This document shows, piece after piece, positions 35,297 through 44,326 of a stretch of DNA of 64,000 nucleotides. Positions within the stretch are counted from its first letter, which is position 1. The number at the start of each line of letters is the position of its first letter. The translations under genes and the position numbers were made by a program. The notes beneath the pieces were generated by a model. It ran no database searches. It was not told the DNA's origin and was given only the letters and a program-made list of their open reading frames with translations. Source of the stretch: Lolliginicoccus lacisalsi. Its GTDB lineage: Bacteria > Actinomycetota > Actinomycetes > Mycobacteriales > Mycobacteriaceae. The DNA is taken from NCBI RefSeq assembly GCF_014841105.1, contig NZ_JACYWE010000008.1, positions 124,001 through 188,000 on the forward strand. Direction: 5' to 3'.

Positions 35297-35435
35297 CGGT
35301 GTCACCCCCGTATCCCGCGGGTATTGGTTGCATAACGGCAGCAATCGCTGCCGGGCGGGCCGCTGGGACAGCTGCTATCGTCGGTCGATCGTAGTCGAGA
35401 ATCCACGTGCGTGACGCATACGGGGGGAATCCTTC

Positions 35436-36560
35436 ATGGCAGGACGTTCCGGGGGCGCAGCTCGTCTTTCTGCTTCCTTGCTCGTGGGGCTCGCGGTGTT
35501 CCTCCTGGTTGTGGCGGCGCTGCTGCCGCTCTACACCGCGCCGAAGCTCGAGCGGCTCCCTCTCGGCCATGAGTCCACCCGCATCATGGAGGGCTCCGGC
35601 ACCCTGCTCGATGCCGCGCTGCTCGCCAAGGGCGACGAGGCGCCGTGGGAGGAGGATGTCGCCCTGCGCAGCCAGACGCGCGTCACCGTCGAGGATCCGG
35701 TATCGAGCGAGACCGCCACATTGCAGGCAGGGCATGCGCTGATGCGCGCGGACTCGACGCCGGGCCGCGGGCTGGTGTCGGCCCACATCGATCGGGTGGC
35801 GATCGACCGGCATGATGCGATGCCGGCGGGCGACACGATGGCGTCGTTGCAGGTCGATCGGGAGTCACCGGCCGTGCAGCTGCCCCGCGATGGAGTGCAG
35901 TACCGGTTCCCCTACGGCGCGGCCCCGGAGGCATATCCGGTGTATGACCTCACCGCGCGCGCCTCCTCGGAGGCGGAGTTCGTGGGCGACACCGAGCTCG
36001 ACGGCGTGACCGTTCGCCACTATCGGCAGTCCCTCGGCCCGGTGGATCTCTTCCGCGCCACCCGTGACCAGGCGAACCGCGTCGGGATGACACGGTCGGG
36101 CTGGGGCCTGGTGGATGAATCCGCCGCCGATGCCGGGGAGATCGTGTTCATGACCCGCTACTACACGGTGCAGCGCGACCTGTGGGTCGAGCCCGTCTCG
36201 GGCACCATCGTCGATGCCCGCGAGCAGGCCAGCCAGTTCTTCGGTACTGGCCCCGAGGACCAGGGCCTCCCGGTCTCCGAGCATGACCTCGCGTTCACCA
36301 GCGCGACCGTTGCCACGCAGCTCGACGCCGCGCGGTCCGAGCGCGACCGGGTGCAGCTCGCCATCGGTGCTGGCCCGGTATCGATCCACGCCTCGTGGAT
36401 CCTCGTGGTGCTCGGGCTCGCCGCGCTGGCCGCGGGCCTCGCCCTCGGGATTCGCTCGTCCCGGACCGAGGACGTCGCGGGCGCGGGCGACGATCCCAGC
36501 GGCGGCACGGACCCGGACGACGATCCCGCGGTGATGCTCTACTCGGGCGCGCGCGGGTAG
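35436..36560 (+). CDS. DUF3068 membrane-anchored exported protein (Rv0227c-like)
   Basis: A 374-aa protein with a membrane helix at each end (about 12-34 and 315-337), leaving a large external domain between them. That is the architecture of DUF3068 proteins of mycolic-acid bacteria. The N-terminus reads ARLSASLLVGLAVFLLVVAALLPLYTAPKLERLPL, typical of the family. A short acidic C-terminal tail ends the protein. The RBS ggggggaa precedes the ATG. It is placed next to the acyltransferase exactly as in M. tuberculosis (Rv0227c-Rv0228). Function is not established; the neighbourhood implies envelope assembly. Its last 22 bp overlap the convergent flippase gene. Confidence 0.82.
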   Translation: MAGRSGGAARLSASLLVGLAVFLLVVAALLPLYTAPKLERLPLGHESTRIMEGSGTLLDAALLAKGDEAPWEEDVALRSQTRVTVEDPVSSETATLQAGHALMRADSTPGRGLVSAHIDRVAIDRHDAMPAGDTMASLQVDRESPAVQLPRDGVQYRFPYGAAPEAYPVYDLTARASSEAEFVGDTELDGVTVRHYRQSLGPVDLFRATRDQANRVGMTRSGWGLVDESAADAGEIVFMTRYYTVQRDLWVEPVSGTIVDAREQASQFFGTGPEDQGLPVSEHDLAFTSATVATQLDAARSERDRVQLAIGAGPVSIHASWILVVLGLAALAAGLALGIRSSRTEDVAGAGDDPSGGTDPDDDPAVMLYSGARG

Positions 36561-37765
36561 GGCTCCCGCAGCGACCACAGCACCGCGCCCGTCACGGCCA
36601 CCAGCGTCACCGTGGCCACGAGCAGCGACGTGATGATGAAGCCGGTGACAGTGGCGGGGACAAGCAGGAGCACCACGGCGAGCACTGCCAGCCCAGTCCA
36701 GGCGAGCGCCGCGACGGCAGTGCGATCCCGCGCGATCACCGATAGCAGAGCCCCCTGCACCGCGCTGAGGACGGCACCGTGGGCGGCGAACAGCCACAGC
36801 AGGCTCACGACGGGCCGGTAGTCCTCACCGACCACGTGGGGAACGATCGGCGCCAGCAACCAGGCCGCCCCCGTCGCCGTGATGCCCAGCACCGCCAGCA
36901 CGGCGAGCATCGAGCCGAGGGATTCGCGGGTGCGCGCGGGATCCGCCATCCGCGGGAACAGCACGACCCCCACCGCGAACGGCAGCCAGAACGCCACCTT
37001 CGCCGCGACGGCCCCCAGCGCATACACCCCGGCCGCGACCTCGTCGAGAACCATGCGCGCGATCAGCAGGTCGATCGCGGTGAACGCCATGATCACGAGC
37101 TGCACCTGCGAGGCCCGCAGGACCGCGGCCACGTCGGGGCGGGCCTGGCCCTGCTCGGCGTCATCCCGGGGAGCCTCTCCCACCAGGCGCCGCGCAGCGA
37201 CAGCCGCCACGATGGTGCCGAGGGCGCCCGCCCCGAGGGCCGCTGCCACTCCCCCGCCGAGGCCGAGGACAATGATCGCGGGCACCACCCGGGCCAGCCC
37301 GGCTCCGGCGATCACCAGCGCGAGCGCCCCGAACCGCCCGGTGCCCTGCAGGATCCCCTGCTCCGCGGCGAGCACCACCAGCAGGGGTGCTGTGCTCAGC
37401 GCCAGCAGCGTCGCTACCAGCGAGGTGCCCAGCGCCCACGCTGCCGCTGGGACGACCAGCAGCGCCACCATCGCGACCAGCAAGACTGTCGCGGCACCGA
37501 GGTGACGCGCTTCCCCTGTGCGGTCGATGCCGGCGAGGCGACCGGTGACGATCCGCCGGGCCACCACCATCTGCAGGGCAAGCGCTGGAACCGCCAGGAT
37601 GAGCTGCGCGGCGAGCAAGCTGGCGAACGCGCCGTAGCTGCTCGGCCCCAGCCAGCTGCTCGCGGGAACGTGGAGCAGGTAGGAGGCGGCGTTGGCGACA
37701 AGCGATCCGGCCGTCACCAGGGACATCCCGGCCATGAGGGTGCCCGTGCGCGCCTGATCCTTCAC
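36539..37765 (-). CDS. Oligosaccharide flippase-like membrane protein (MOP superfamily)
   Basis: A 408-aa protein with about twelve hydrophobic helices. It starts VKDQARTGTLMAGMSLVTAGSLVANAASYLLHV, as in Wzx/RfbX-like exporters, with ARMVLDEVAAGVYALGAVAAKVAFWLPFA in the second half. It probably flips a lipid-linked glycan. The GTG at 37765 is chosen because CATGAT stands 6 nt upstream. It is divergent from the 37832 gene (66 bp) and overlaps DUF3068 at the 3' end. I do not recall a flippase at this spot in M. tuberculosis, so it may be a lineage-specific insertion into an otherwise conserved block. Confidence 0.75.
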   Translation of the reverse strand: MKDQARTGTLMAGMSLVTAGSLVANAASYLLHVPASSWLGPSSYGAFASLLAAQLILAVPALALQMVVARRIVTGRLAGIDRTGEARHLGAATVLLVAMVALLVVPAAAWALGTSLVATLLALSTAPLLVVLAAEQGILQGTGRFGALALVIAGAGLARVVPAIIVLGLGGGVAAALGAGALGTIVAAVAARRLVGEAPRDDAEQGQARPDVAAVLRASQVQLVIMAFTAIDLLIARMVLDEVAAGVYALGAVAAKVAFWLPFAVGVVLFPRMADPARTRESLGSMLAVLAVLGITATGAAWLLAPIVPHVVGEDYRPVVSLLWLFAAHGAVLSAVQGALLSVIARDRTAVAALAWTGLAVLAVVLLLVPATVTGFIITSLLVATVTLVAVTGAVLWSLREPYPRAPE

Positions 37766-37771
37766 GCCCCC

Positions 37772-37777
37772 ATCATG
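37772..37777 (-). promoter_or_regulatory. -10 box of the flippase gene (leaderless)
   Basis: CATGAT on the minus strand lies 6 nt before the GTG at 37765. Confidence 0.4.
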
Positions 37778-37819
37778 GCGTGCCCACGCCTCGGCAAGCC
37801 AGCCGCGCCCGCCGGCACG

Positions 37820-37825
37820 TATCGT
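37820..37825 (+). promoter_or_regulatory. -10 box of the 37832 gene (leaderless)
   Basis: TATCGT lies 6 nt before the ATG at 37832. Confidence 0.5.
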
Positions 37826-37831
37826 TCCGGC

Positions 37832-39652
37832 ATGCCCTTTCCTGGTCCGCGAGCGACGCATTGGTGGTGCTGGGCCGGCCCCGCTCATGTGATGCTGCTG
37901 GTCAGCGTGATGCTGCTGCCACTATGGCGGCCCGGTTACCTGCTGCACCGCGATGCGGTGGCCACGCCACGCTCCTACGTCACGGACACTGCGCTGGGAG
38001 TGGCGGGCTCGGCGCCGCGCGCGGTGCCGCCGGACTGGCTGCTGGCGCTGCTCTCCCGCTGGGTCGATGGGGGCGTGCTGGTCACGGTGATGCTGTCGCT
38101 GTTCCTGCTCGCGGCAGGCTGGGGCGCGATCGCACTGGTGCAGCTGTGGTGGGGACCCGGAAGCGGCCGGGCCGGCTCGGAGATCGTGGCCGCCACCCTG
38201 GCGGTGTGGAACCCCTATGTGGTGGAGCGACTCCTGCAGGGGCACTGGAGCTTGCTCGCTGGTTATGGCGCGCTGCCGTGGATCATCGTCGCGGCCGCGC
38301 GCATCCACCGGCGCGCCCCCGGTGGCTTCCCGCTGCTGGTGGTGTCGATGGCGGTGGCGGGCCTGACCCCGACCGGGGCGGTCGTCGCTGTCGTCGCGGC
38401 GTGCGCGGGCTTGATCGCGTTCCCGCCCCCGCGGGTGGCCCGCGCGGTGGGCGCGCTGGTATCGATCAGCCTGGTCGTTGGGTCGCCGTGGCTGACTGCG
38501 GCGGTGATGGCCGGGCAGCCCGGCACGAGCGATGCTGCCGGGGTGGCGGCGTTCGCGGCCCGGGCCGAGACTGGCCTGGGCACGCTGGGGAGCCTGGTGA
38601 GCCTGGGCGGGATCTGGAACTCCGGGGCTGTCCCGGCGAGCCGGGCCGCGGGCCTCGGCGTGCTGGCCACCACCTGGATCGTGCTGATCGTGCTGGCCAG
38701 TGGGCGGATGCTTCTCGGCCGCCGCGCGCGCGGCCCCTTCCCTTCAGGCCCCGTTCCCTCGGGGCCCGCTGCCGCGCCCCGGCGCGCAAGCGTCGTGCTA
38801 GCGATCCTGGCCGCTGCCGCGGTGCTGGGTCCTGCCCTCGCCGCCACCGGCCCGGGGCTTCGGGCAATGGAGGTGGTGGTCGCGCTGCCGGGCGGAGGCC
38901 TGCTGCGCGACACGCACAAGTGGGTGGCGCTGGCGGTGCCGTTCCTGGTGCTGTGCGCCGCGGCCGCGACGCGCTGGCTGGCCCAGGCGTGGGCCCCTCG
39001 TGCCGCCCCGGCAGTGCTGGTGGTGATGCTGGTGGCGGTGCTGCCGGACGCGGCCTGGGGGGCGGGAGGGGCGCTGCGCCCGGTCCAGTACCCGGCCGAA
39101 TGGGCAGCGGTGGCGGAGCACCTGGAGGGGGCCTCCGGGCCTGGCGATGTCGCGGTTCTGCCCGCGGGCCTGCTGCGGCAGTATCCCTACGCGCCGGGCC
39201 CCGTGGTGCTCGATCCCGCCGCACGGATGCTGCCGCGCGATGTGGTCATGACGAGCGACCTCCCGGTGGGTGGCACGGTGGTCCGCGGGGAGGATTCGCG
39301 AGCCCGCGCAGTGGAGGCTGTCCTGCTCGGTGGCGGGCCGTCCCGCGAGCTCGCGGCGCTCGGGGTGCGCTGGGTGATCGATCAGCCCACCGCGCCGGGG
39401 CGTCGTGGCGAGGCGGCGGCGGTGCTGGCCACGCTGCCTATCGTGGTCGCCGGGCCGGACGTGGTGCTGCACGAGGTGCCGGGGCCGATCGCGACCGCGG
39501 AGCGCGATTCCATGGCCTATAGGACGGTGCTAGTGGCGCATGTGGCGTGGCTCGCGCTGCTTGCAGCGGGCGCGGTGCTGCTCGCGGGCGCGGCGGCCGG
39601 GCGGGCAGGAGCGCGCAGCGGGTCAGGCAGTGCGCGCATCGGGAAGCGGTGA
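37832..39652 (+). CDS. Polytopic membrane protein, Rv0226c-like
   Basis: A 606-aa protein with about twelve membrane helices. A short aqueous loop near residue 40 carries HRDAVATPRSYVTD, and a C-terminal external part (about 410-575) is followed by a last helix. The overall layout (GT-C-like loop near the N-terminus, RDTHKWVALAVPFLVL in the middle) suggests a polyprenyl-phosphate-sugar-dependent transferase or related envelope enzyme, but I see no decisive motif. It is the positional counterpart of Rv0226c. The ATG at 37832 has a -10 box 6 nt upstream. Its 3' end overlaps the convergent glycosyltransferase gene by 30 bp. Confidence 0.75.
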   Translation: MPFPGPRATHWWCWAGPAHVMLLVSVMLLPLWRPGYLLHRDAVATPRSYVTDTALGVAGSAPRAVPPDWLLALLSRWVDGGVLVTVMLSLFLLAAGWGAIALVQLWWGPGSGRAGSEIVAATLAVWNPYVVERLLQGHWSLLAGYGALPWIIVAAARIHRRAPGGFPLLVVSMAVAGLTPTGAVVAVVAACAGLIAFPPPRVARAVGALVSISLVVGSPWLTAAVMAGQPGTSDAAGVAAFAARAETGLGTLGSLVSLGGIWNSGAVPASRAAGLGVLATTWIVLIVLASGRMLLGRRARGPFPSGPVPSGPAAAPRRASVVLAILAAAAVLGPALAATGPGLRAMEVVVALPGGGLLRDTHKWVALAVPFLVLCAAAATRWLAQAWAPRAAPAVLVVMLVAVLPDAAWGAGGALRPVQYPAEWAAVAEHLEGASGPGDVAVLPAGLLRQYPYAPGPVVLDPAARMLPRDVVMTSDLPVGGTVVRGEDSRARAVEAVLLGGGPSRELAALGVRWVIDQPTAPGRRGEAAAVLATLPIVVAGPDVVLHEVPGPIATAERDSMAYRTVLVAHVAWLALLAAGAVLLAGAAAGRAGARSGSGSARIGKR

Positions 39653-40822
39653 CGCGGCGGGACCGGGCACGATGATCCCCGACCGGTGCTCGCCGCGCGC
39701 CACGGCCTCGAGGACCGTCTCGACGCTGGAGGCGCATTGCTGCCACGAGAACTCGGCCACGCGGGCGCGCGCCTTCTCGCCGAGCAAGGCACGCTCGACA
39801 TCGGCGTCGAGCAGCTCCCGCGCCACCTCGACGAGCTCGCCGCGATCGGTGACAAGGCGCCCGGTGACGCCGTCGATGATCGAGTCGGTCAGGCCGCGCG
39901 AGGATAGATAGCCGATGGTGGGCACCCCATGCTGGGCGGCCTCGATGACGGCGAGCCCCCACCCCTCCTTGCGGGACGGCATCACGTGCAGCCACGACCG
40001 CGCGAGGAGGCGATGCTTCGTCTCCTCGTCGACGTGCCCATGGAAGACGACCGCGTCCTCGATGCCCAGGGCGGCGACCTCGCGGCGCAGCCGGGGCTGC
40101 CACCACCCGTCGCCGATCACATCGAGGCGCAGCCCCGGAATGGTGGCACGAAGGCGAGCGACGACAACGAGCGCGTCCTCGATCTGCTTGTGCGGGACCA
40201 GCCGCGAGAGCACCGTGATGGTCGGATCCCCGGCCCGGGTCGCCGGCGTTCCCGGAGGAACGCTGGGCGGTGGCGCATCGGCACCAGCGCGCGCCACCGC
40301 GATCCGCGCGGGCGCCACACCGAGGCTGATGAGCTCATCTGCCGACGGCAACGACACGGTCAGGTACTGGTCGTGGCGATGCAGCCGGGGCGAGAGCCAC
40401 GATTCGATCCACCATCCGAGCCGGGCCAGCAGGCGCCCCGCGACGGGCCATTGCTCGCGATGGCAGTGGTGCACGAGCAGCACCACCGGCGCGGAGGCGA
40501 CGAGCCGGGCGAAGAAGGGCACGCCGTTCTGCGTATCGATGATCACGTCGGGCTTGCTGCCCCGCAGCGGCCCGATCCCCCACCGGGCACCGGCAATGGC
40601 CAGCAACGCCCAGGGGTAGACGGTGAAGCGGCCGCCGCCGCGGCTGATGCGCATGCCGTTGCGGAACTCGGAGCGCGGCGCGCCACGGTAGCTGGCAGTG
40701 CGCAGGGTGACGCGCGCCCCCCGCGCCGCGAGCGCGGCCCCCACCTCCTCGAGGTAGCGCTCGCTGCCGCCGCCGAGCGGGTGGCTGGTATCGCGCCAGC
40801 ACAACAGCAAGACCTCGCGCAC
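39623..40822 (-). CDS. Glycosyltransferase, GT4 type (Rv0225-like)
   Basis: A 399-aa GT-B glycosyltransferase. The N-terminal acceptor half has WRDTSHPLGGGSERYLEEVG with the glycine-rich loop. The C-terminal donor half has VLSRLVPHKQIEDAL, GDGWWQPRLR, FHGHVDEETKHRLLARSWLHVMPSRKEGWGLAVIEAAQHGVPTIGY, containing the GT4 E-x7-E motif (residues around 300-310). The likely substrate is an NDP-hexose and a lipid or glycan acceptor at the cytoplasmic face. The GTG at 40822 is chosen because gggag lies 6 nt upstream; ATG 40864 is the alternative. It is divergent from the methyltransferase gene, the same neighbours as Rv0224c-Rv0226c. Confidence 0.88.
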   Translation of the reverse strand: MREVLLLCWRDTSHPLGGGSERYLEEVGAALAARGARVTLRTASYRGAPRSEFRNGMRISRGGGRFTVYPWALLAIAGARWGIGPLRGSKPDVIIDTQNGVPFFARLVASAPVVLLVHHCHREQWPVAGRLLARLGWWIESWLSPRLHRHDQYLTVSLPSADELISLGVAPARIAVARAGADAPPPSVPPGTPATRAGDPTITVLSRLVPHKQIEDALVVVARLRATIPGLRLDVIGDGWWQPRLRREVAALGIEDAVVFHGHVDEETKHRLLARSWLHVMPSRKEGWGLAVIEAAQHGVPTIGYLSSRGLTDSIIDGVTGRLVTDRGELVEVARELLDADVERALLGEKARARVAEFSWQQCASSVETVLEAVARGEHRSGIIVPGPAASPLPDARTA

Positions 40823-40963
40823 GCGTTGCTCCCAACTCCTCGTCCAGCGCTCCACCGCGAGCATGGCTTGGCCGTGCCCGCGGTGGGCTCTGCCACACGA
40901 TAGACGCGCGCGGGCCTGCCTGCCACCGCGAACGGCCGGGGTGTGCCGTTCCGTGATCGTCAC

Positions 40964-40969
40964 TACGCT
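40964..40969 (+). promoter_or_regulatory. -10 box of the methyltransferase gene (leaderless or nearly so)
   Basis: TACGCT lies 8 nt before the GTG at 40978. Confidence 0.4.
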
Positions 40970-40977
40970 GTATCGAT

Positions 40978-41781
40978 GTGTCGCCCCTTCTTGCTCCTGC
41001 GCCGGCCTCGCGCGCGTTCGCTCGTCATGCGTCGCTGCGTCGCTCCTGGTCGCTGCTGCGGTCCTTTCGCTTCGAGCAGTCCGACCCGGCCCGGTTCTAC
41101 GGCGCCGTCGCCGACGATACGGCGCTGATGCTCGCCGAGGTGCATGCCGGTGCCACCGGCCGGGGCCTGGCCGGTGACCTCGTCCTCGACGTGGGCGGCG
41201 GCCCCGGGTACTTCTCCGACGCGTTCGATGAGCTCGGCGCCCGCTATGTGTCGGTGGAGCCCGATGCGTCCGAGATGCATGCCGCGGGCATCCGTCACCC
41301 CGGCTCGGTGCGCGGCTCGGGCATGGCGCTGCCGATCCGCAGCGACAGCGTGGACGTGTGCTTCTCGTCGAACGTGGCCGAGCATGTGAGCGCGCCGTGG
41401 CGGATGGCGGACGAGATGGTGCGCGTGGTCCGCCCGGGCGGGCTGGTGGTGCTGCCCTACACCTTGTGGTGGGGCCCGTTCGGCGGGCACGAGACCGGCC
41501 AGTGGCATTTCCTGGGCGGGGAGCTCGCGGCACGCCGGTATCGCCGCCTGCACGGTCACGAGCCGAAGAACCGGTTCGGGGTGTCGTTGTTCCCGATCAC
41601 GGCCGCGGCAGGCCTGCGGTGGGCACGGGCGACGACCGGGGCGGAGGGTCCAGCGGAGCTCGTGGCCGCGTTCCCGCGCTACAACCCGTGGTGGTCCTGG
41701 TGGGTGCTGCGGGTACCGGTGCTGCGGGAAGTGATCACCAGCAACCTGGTGCTGGTGCTGCGCAAGCGCGAGCAGGCCTAG
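40978..41781 (+). CDS. SAM-dependent methyltransferase, class I (Rv0224c-like)
   Basis: A 267-aa methyltransferase of the type-11 group. The SAM-binding motif I is LVLDVGGGPGYFSDAF (about 68-83), the acidic end of strand 2 is SVEPD, and the post-motif region is DVCFSSNVAEHV. The C-terminal lid is Trp-rich (WGPFGGHETGQWHF, YNPWWSWWVLRVP) and could embrace a lipid or glycan acceptor. The acceptor is unknown; its glycosyltransferase neighbour suggests an envelope sugar or lipid. The last four bases, CTAG, also hold the stop codon of the convergent dodecin gene. Confidence 0.87.
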   Translation: MSPLLAPAPASRAFARHASLRRSWSLLRSFRFEQSDPARFYGAVADDTALMLAEVHAGATGRGLAGDLVLDVGGGPGYFSDAFDELGARYVSVEPDASEMHAAGIRHPGSVRGSGMALPIRSDSVDVCFSSNVAEHVSAPWRMADEMVRVVRPGGLVVLPYTLWWGPFGGHETGQWHFLGGELAARRYRRLHGHEPKNRFGVSLFPITAAAGLRWARATTGAEGPAELVAAFPRYNPWWSWWVLRVPVLREVITSNLVLVLRKREQA

Positions 41782-41993
41782 CTGGGGTCGTCGAGGCGGA
41801 AGCCGACCTTCAGGCCGACCTGGTAGTGGGCGACGGCCCCGTCGACGATGTGGCCGCGGATCTCGGTGACCTCGAACCAGTCGAGGCCGCGCAGGGTCTG
41901 CGACGCCCGCCCGATAGCGCCGCTCACGGCGTCTTCGATGCTGGCCGACGAGGTGCCGACGATCTCGGAGACGCGATAGGTGTGGTCTGCCAT
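41778..41993 (-). CDS. Dodecin (flavin-binding dodecamer)
   Basis: A 71-aa dodecin: MADHTYRVSEIVGTSSASIEDAVSGAI..TLRGLDWFEVTEIRGHIVDGAVAHYQVGLKVGFRLDD. The flavin-stacking Trp in LDWFEV and the conserved VGLKVGFRL end are present. Dodecins form hollow 12-mers that bind FMN or related flavins and sometimes CoA, acting as a buffer or store. aggag lies 7 nt before the ATG. It shares the palindromic CTAG with the methyltransferase stop. Confidence 0.95.
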   Translation of the reverse strand: MADHTYRVSEIVGTSSASIEDAVSGAIGRASQTLRGLDWFEVTEIRGHIVDGAVAHYQVGLKVGFRLDDPS

Positions 41994-42110
41994 GGGTGCT
42001 CCTGTAGCTCGGGGGTTGCCGGTTCCCCCATTGTTCCCATGCGCGCGGGGCTAGCGCAGCGGTTTCGCCGTCCCGTGATGATGCAGGGTCCCGTGATGAT
42101 GCTGGACGCG

Positions 42111-42148
42111 GAAAGGGGCCGGCCTGAACGAGCAGGCCGGCCCCTTTC
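42111..42148 (-). terminator. Terminator of pckA
   Basis: 16-bp stem (GAAAGGGGCCGGCCTG and its complement) around AACGAG, 21 bp past the pckA stop. Upstream of it, a 14-bp direct repeat tcccgtgatgatgc occurs twice (near 42071 and 42090). Confidence 0.88.
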
Positions 42149-42168
42149 ACGCATGATGCGCGCGCCGC

Positions 42169-44001
42169 TTAGCTGTCGAGGCGCTCCTTGAGTGCCTCGA
42201 ACTCGTCGCGGATGCCGCTGGGCAGCTTGTCACCGACGAACTGCAGCCATTCCTCGATCATCGGGATCTCGGCCTTCCAGTCATCCACATTGACCGCGAG
42301 CGATTCGTCGACGTCGTTGCGGTCGGCATCGAGGCCGTCGAGGTCGATGTCGGCGGCAGTGGGCACGTACCCGATCGGGGTTGCCTGCGCGTCCGCGGTG
42401 CCCTCGATGCGCTCGACGATCCACTTCAGCACGCGGCTGTTCTCACCGAATCCTGGCCAGAGGAAGCGCTTGTCGTCGCCGCGGCGGAACCAGTTGACGT
42501 AGAAGATCTTCGGCAGCTGGGCCTCGTCGGAGTTCTTGCCGATGTTGATCCAGTGCTGCAGGTAGTCACCTACGTGGTAGCCGAGGAACGGGATCATGGC
42601 CATGGGGTCGCGCCGGACGGAACCGACCTGGCCCTCGGCCGCCGCGGTCTGCTCGGAGGACATCGTCGCCCCCATGAACGTTCCGTGCTGCCAGCTGAAG
42701 GACTGGTTGACCAGCGGCACCGTGTTCTTGCGGCGGCCTCCGAAGAGGATCGCGGAGATCGGGACGCCCTGCGGATCGTCCCACTCGGGAGCGGGGGTCG
42801 GGCACTGCGACATGGGGGTGCAGTACCGCGAGTTGGGGTGCGCGGCCTTGCGGCCCGAGTCCGGGGTCCAGTCCTGGCCGAGCCAGTCAATGAGGTGCTC
42901 GGGCTGGTTCTCGAGGTCCTCCCACCATGCTCCGCCATCATCGGTCATGGCGACGTTGGTGAAGACGGTGTTGCCGGCCTCGATGGTCTTCATGGCGGTG
43001 GGGTTGGAGCTCCAGTTGGTGCCCGGTGCCACGCCGAAGAATCCGAACTCGGGGTTGACGGCGTAGAGCCGCCCGTCCTCGCCGAATCGCATCCAGGCGA
43101 TGTCGTCGCCGAGCGTCTCGGCGCGCCAGCCGGGCACTGTCGGATGGATCATCGCGAGGTTGGTCTTGCCGCACGCGCTCGGGAACGCTGCCGCGATGTA
43201 GTAGACCTTGTCCTCGGGCGAGATGAGCTTGAGGATGAGCATGTGCTCGGCCAGCCAGCCCTCGTCGTGTGCCATGGCGGAGGCGATGCGCAGCGCGTAG
43301 CACTTCTTGCCGAGCAGCGCGTTGCCGCCGTAGCCGGAACCGAAGGACCAGATCTCGCGGGCCTCGGGGAAGTGCGTGATGTACTTGGTGTCGTTGCAGG
43401 GCCACGGCACGTCGTCCTGGCCCGGCTCGAGGGGCGCGCCCACCGAGTGCAGCGCCTTGACGAAGGGGCGGTCCTCGCCGAGGAGGTCGAGGACGGCACT
43501 GCCCATGCGGGTCATCACGCGCATCGAGACCACGACGTACTCGGAATCGGTGAGCTCCACGCCGAGCTTGGGATCATCGGAGCCCAGCGGGCCCATGCAG
43601 AAGGGCACCACGAACAGGGTGCGGCCGCGCATGCAGCCGCGGTAGAGCTCGGTCATGGTGCGGCGCATCTCGTCGGGCGCCATCCAGTTGTTGGTGGGCC
43701 CGGCGTCCTCCTCGCGCTCGCTACAGATGTAGGTGCGCGATTCCACACGGGCAACATCGGACGGATCGGACTGTGCCAGGAACGAGTTGGGCAGCTTCTC
43801 GTCGTTGAGACGAGTGAAGGTCCCGGCCTCGACCAGCTGATCGGTGAGGCGCTCCCACTCTGCATCGGAACCGTCGGCGAACACGACGCGATCCGGCTGG
43901 GTGAGCTCGGCGACTTCTTGCACCCATGCGAGAAGTTCTGCATGCTTCGTCGGAACCGTGTCGCCCGTTCCGTTCAGCCCTGGAATGGTCGCTGCTGTCA
44001 T
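42169..44001 (-). CDS. pckA: Phosphoenolpyruvate carboxykinase (GTP)
   Basis: GTP-dependent PEPCK of 610 aa (M. tuberculosis PckA 606 aa), converting oxaloacetate to PEP at the entry of gluconeogenesis, needed for growth on fatty acids. Motifs are [19 protein letters not shown], the P-loop [12 protein letters not shown] with the active-site Cys, [26 protein letters not shown] and RKNTVPLV. The ATG at 44001 has aggagagg 5 nt upstream. The 325-bp upstream region contains palindromes that may be operators. It is functionally linked to the beta-oxidation genes elsewhere in the window. Confidence 0.97.
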   Translation of the reverse strand: MTAATIPGLNGTGDTVPTKHAELLAWVQEVAELTQPDRVVFADGSDAEWERLTDQLVEAGTFTRLNDEKLPNSFLAQSDPSDVARVESRTYICSEREEDAGPTNNWMAPDEMRRTMTELYRGCMRGRTLFVVPFCMGPLGSDDPKLGVELTDSEYVVVSMRVMTRMGSAVLDLLGEDRPFVKALHSVGAPLEPGQDDVPWPCNDTKYITHFPEAREIWSFGSGYGGNALLGKKCYALRIASAMAHDEGWLAEHMLILKLISPEDKVYYIAAAFPSACGKTNLAMIHPTVPGWRAETLGDDIAWMRFGEDGRLYAVNPEFGFFGVAPGTNWSSNPTAMKTIEAGNTVFTNVAMTDDGGAWWEDLENQPEHLIDWLGQDWTPDSGRKAAHPNSRYCTPMSQCPTPAPEWDDPQGVPISAILFGGRRKNTVPLVNQSFSWQHGTFMGATMSSEQTAAAEGQVGSVRRDPMAMIPFLGYHVGDYLQHWINIGKNSDEAQLPKIFYVNWFRRGDDKRFLWPGFGENSRVLKWIVERIEGTADAQATPIGYVPTAADIDLDGLDADRNDVDESLAVNVDDWKAEIPMIEEWLQFVGDKLPSGIRDEFEALKERLDS

Positions 44002-44326
44002 CAGCCTCTCCTGGTAGGGGACCGGTCGCGGCTCGTGATCCCGGGCCGGGCGGCCGGGATGGGCGAGCGTTGCCGCATCCACTCAGTTCGGTGCCTGCAC
44101 TGCTACGAACAACCGGAAGCACATGCTGATTCCGGTCGACCGAAAATGCAAACACCTGGTGTCCTAATAAACAGGTTAGCGCCGACGCGAGGGGTTGTGC
44201 GCCTCTGGCCACTGCGAGTGCCGCATGGAACCACCGCAACGAACCCAGCCAGCCCTTTGTGAGAGCGGATCCGCAGCACCGGCCCACCGCGCGCTCACGG
44301 TCGAGCACCAATGCAGCACTTCGCCC
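44002..44326. promoter_or_regulatory. pckA upstream region with two palindromes
   Basis: CGGTCGACCG at 44133-44142 and ACACC-T-GGTGT at 44152-44162 are perfect inverted repeats 130-160 bp before the pckA start, next to an AT-richer stretch (cctaataaacagg, 44163-44175) that may hold the promoter. The regulator is unknown. No gene is seen. Confidence 0.45.

Noticed and set aside
33927-35813. 628-codon minus-strand open frame
   Set aside because: It shadows the acyltransferase gene in another frame and has no family features.
36779-37831. Upstream extension of the 37832 gene
   Set aside because: The extension is antisense to the flippase gene and is Arg/His-rich nonsense; membrane sequence starts at 37832.
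40823-41533. N-terminal extension of the glycosyltransferase
   Set aside because: Arg/Pro-rich shadow of the methyltransferase gene; a good Shine-Dalgarno and homologous length support 40822.
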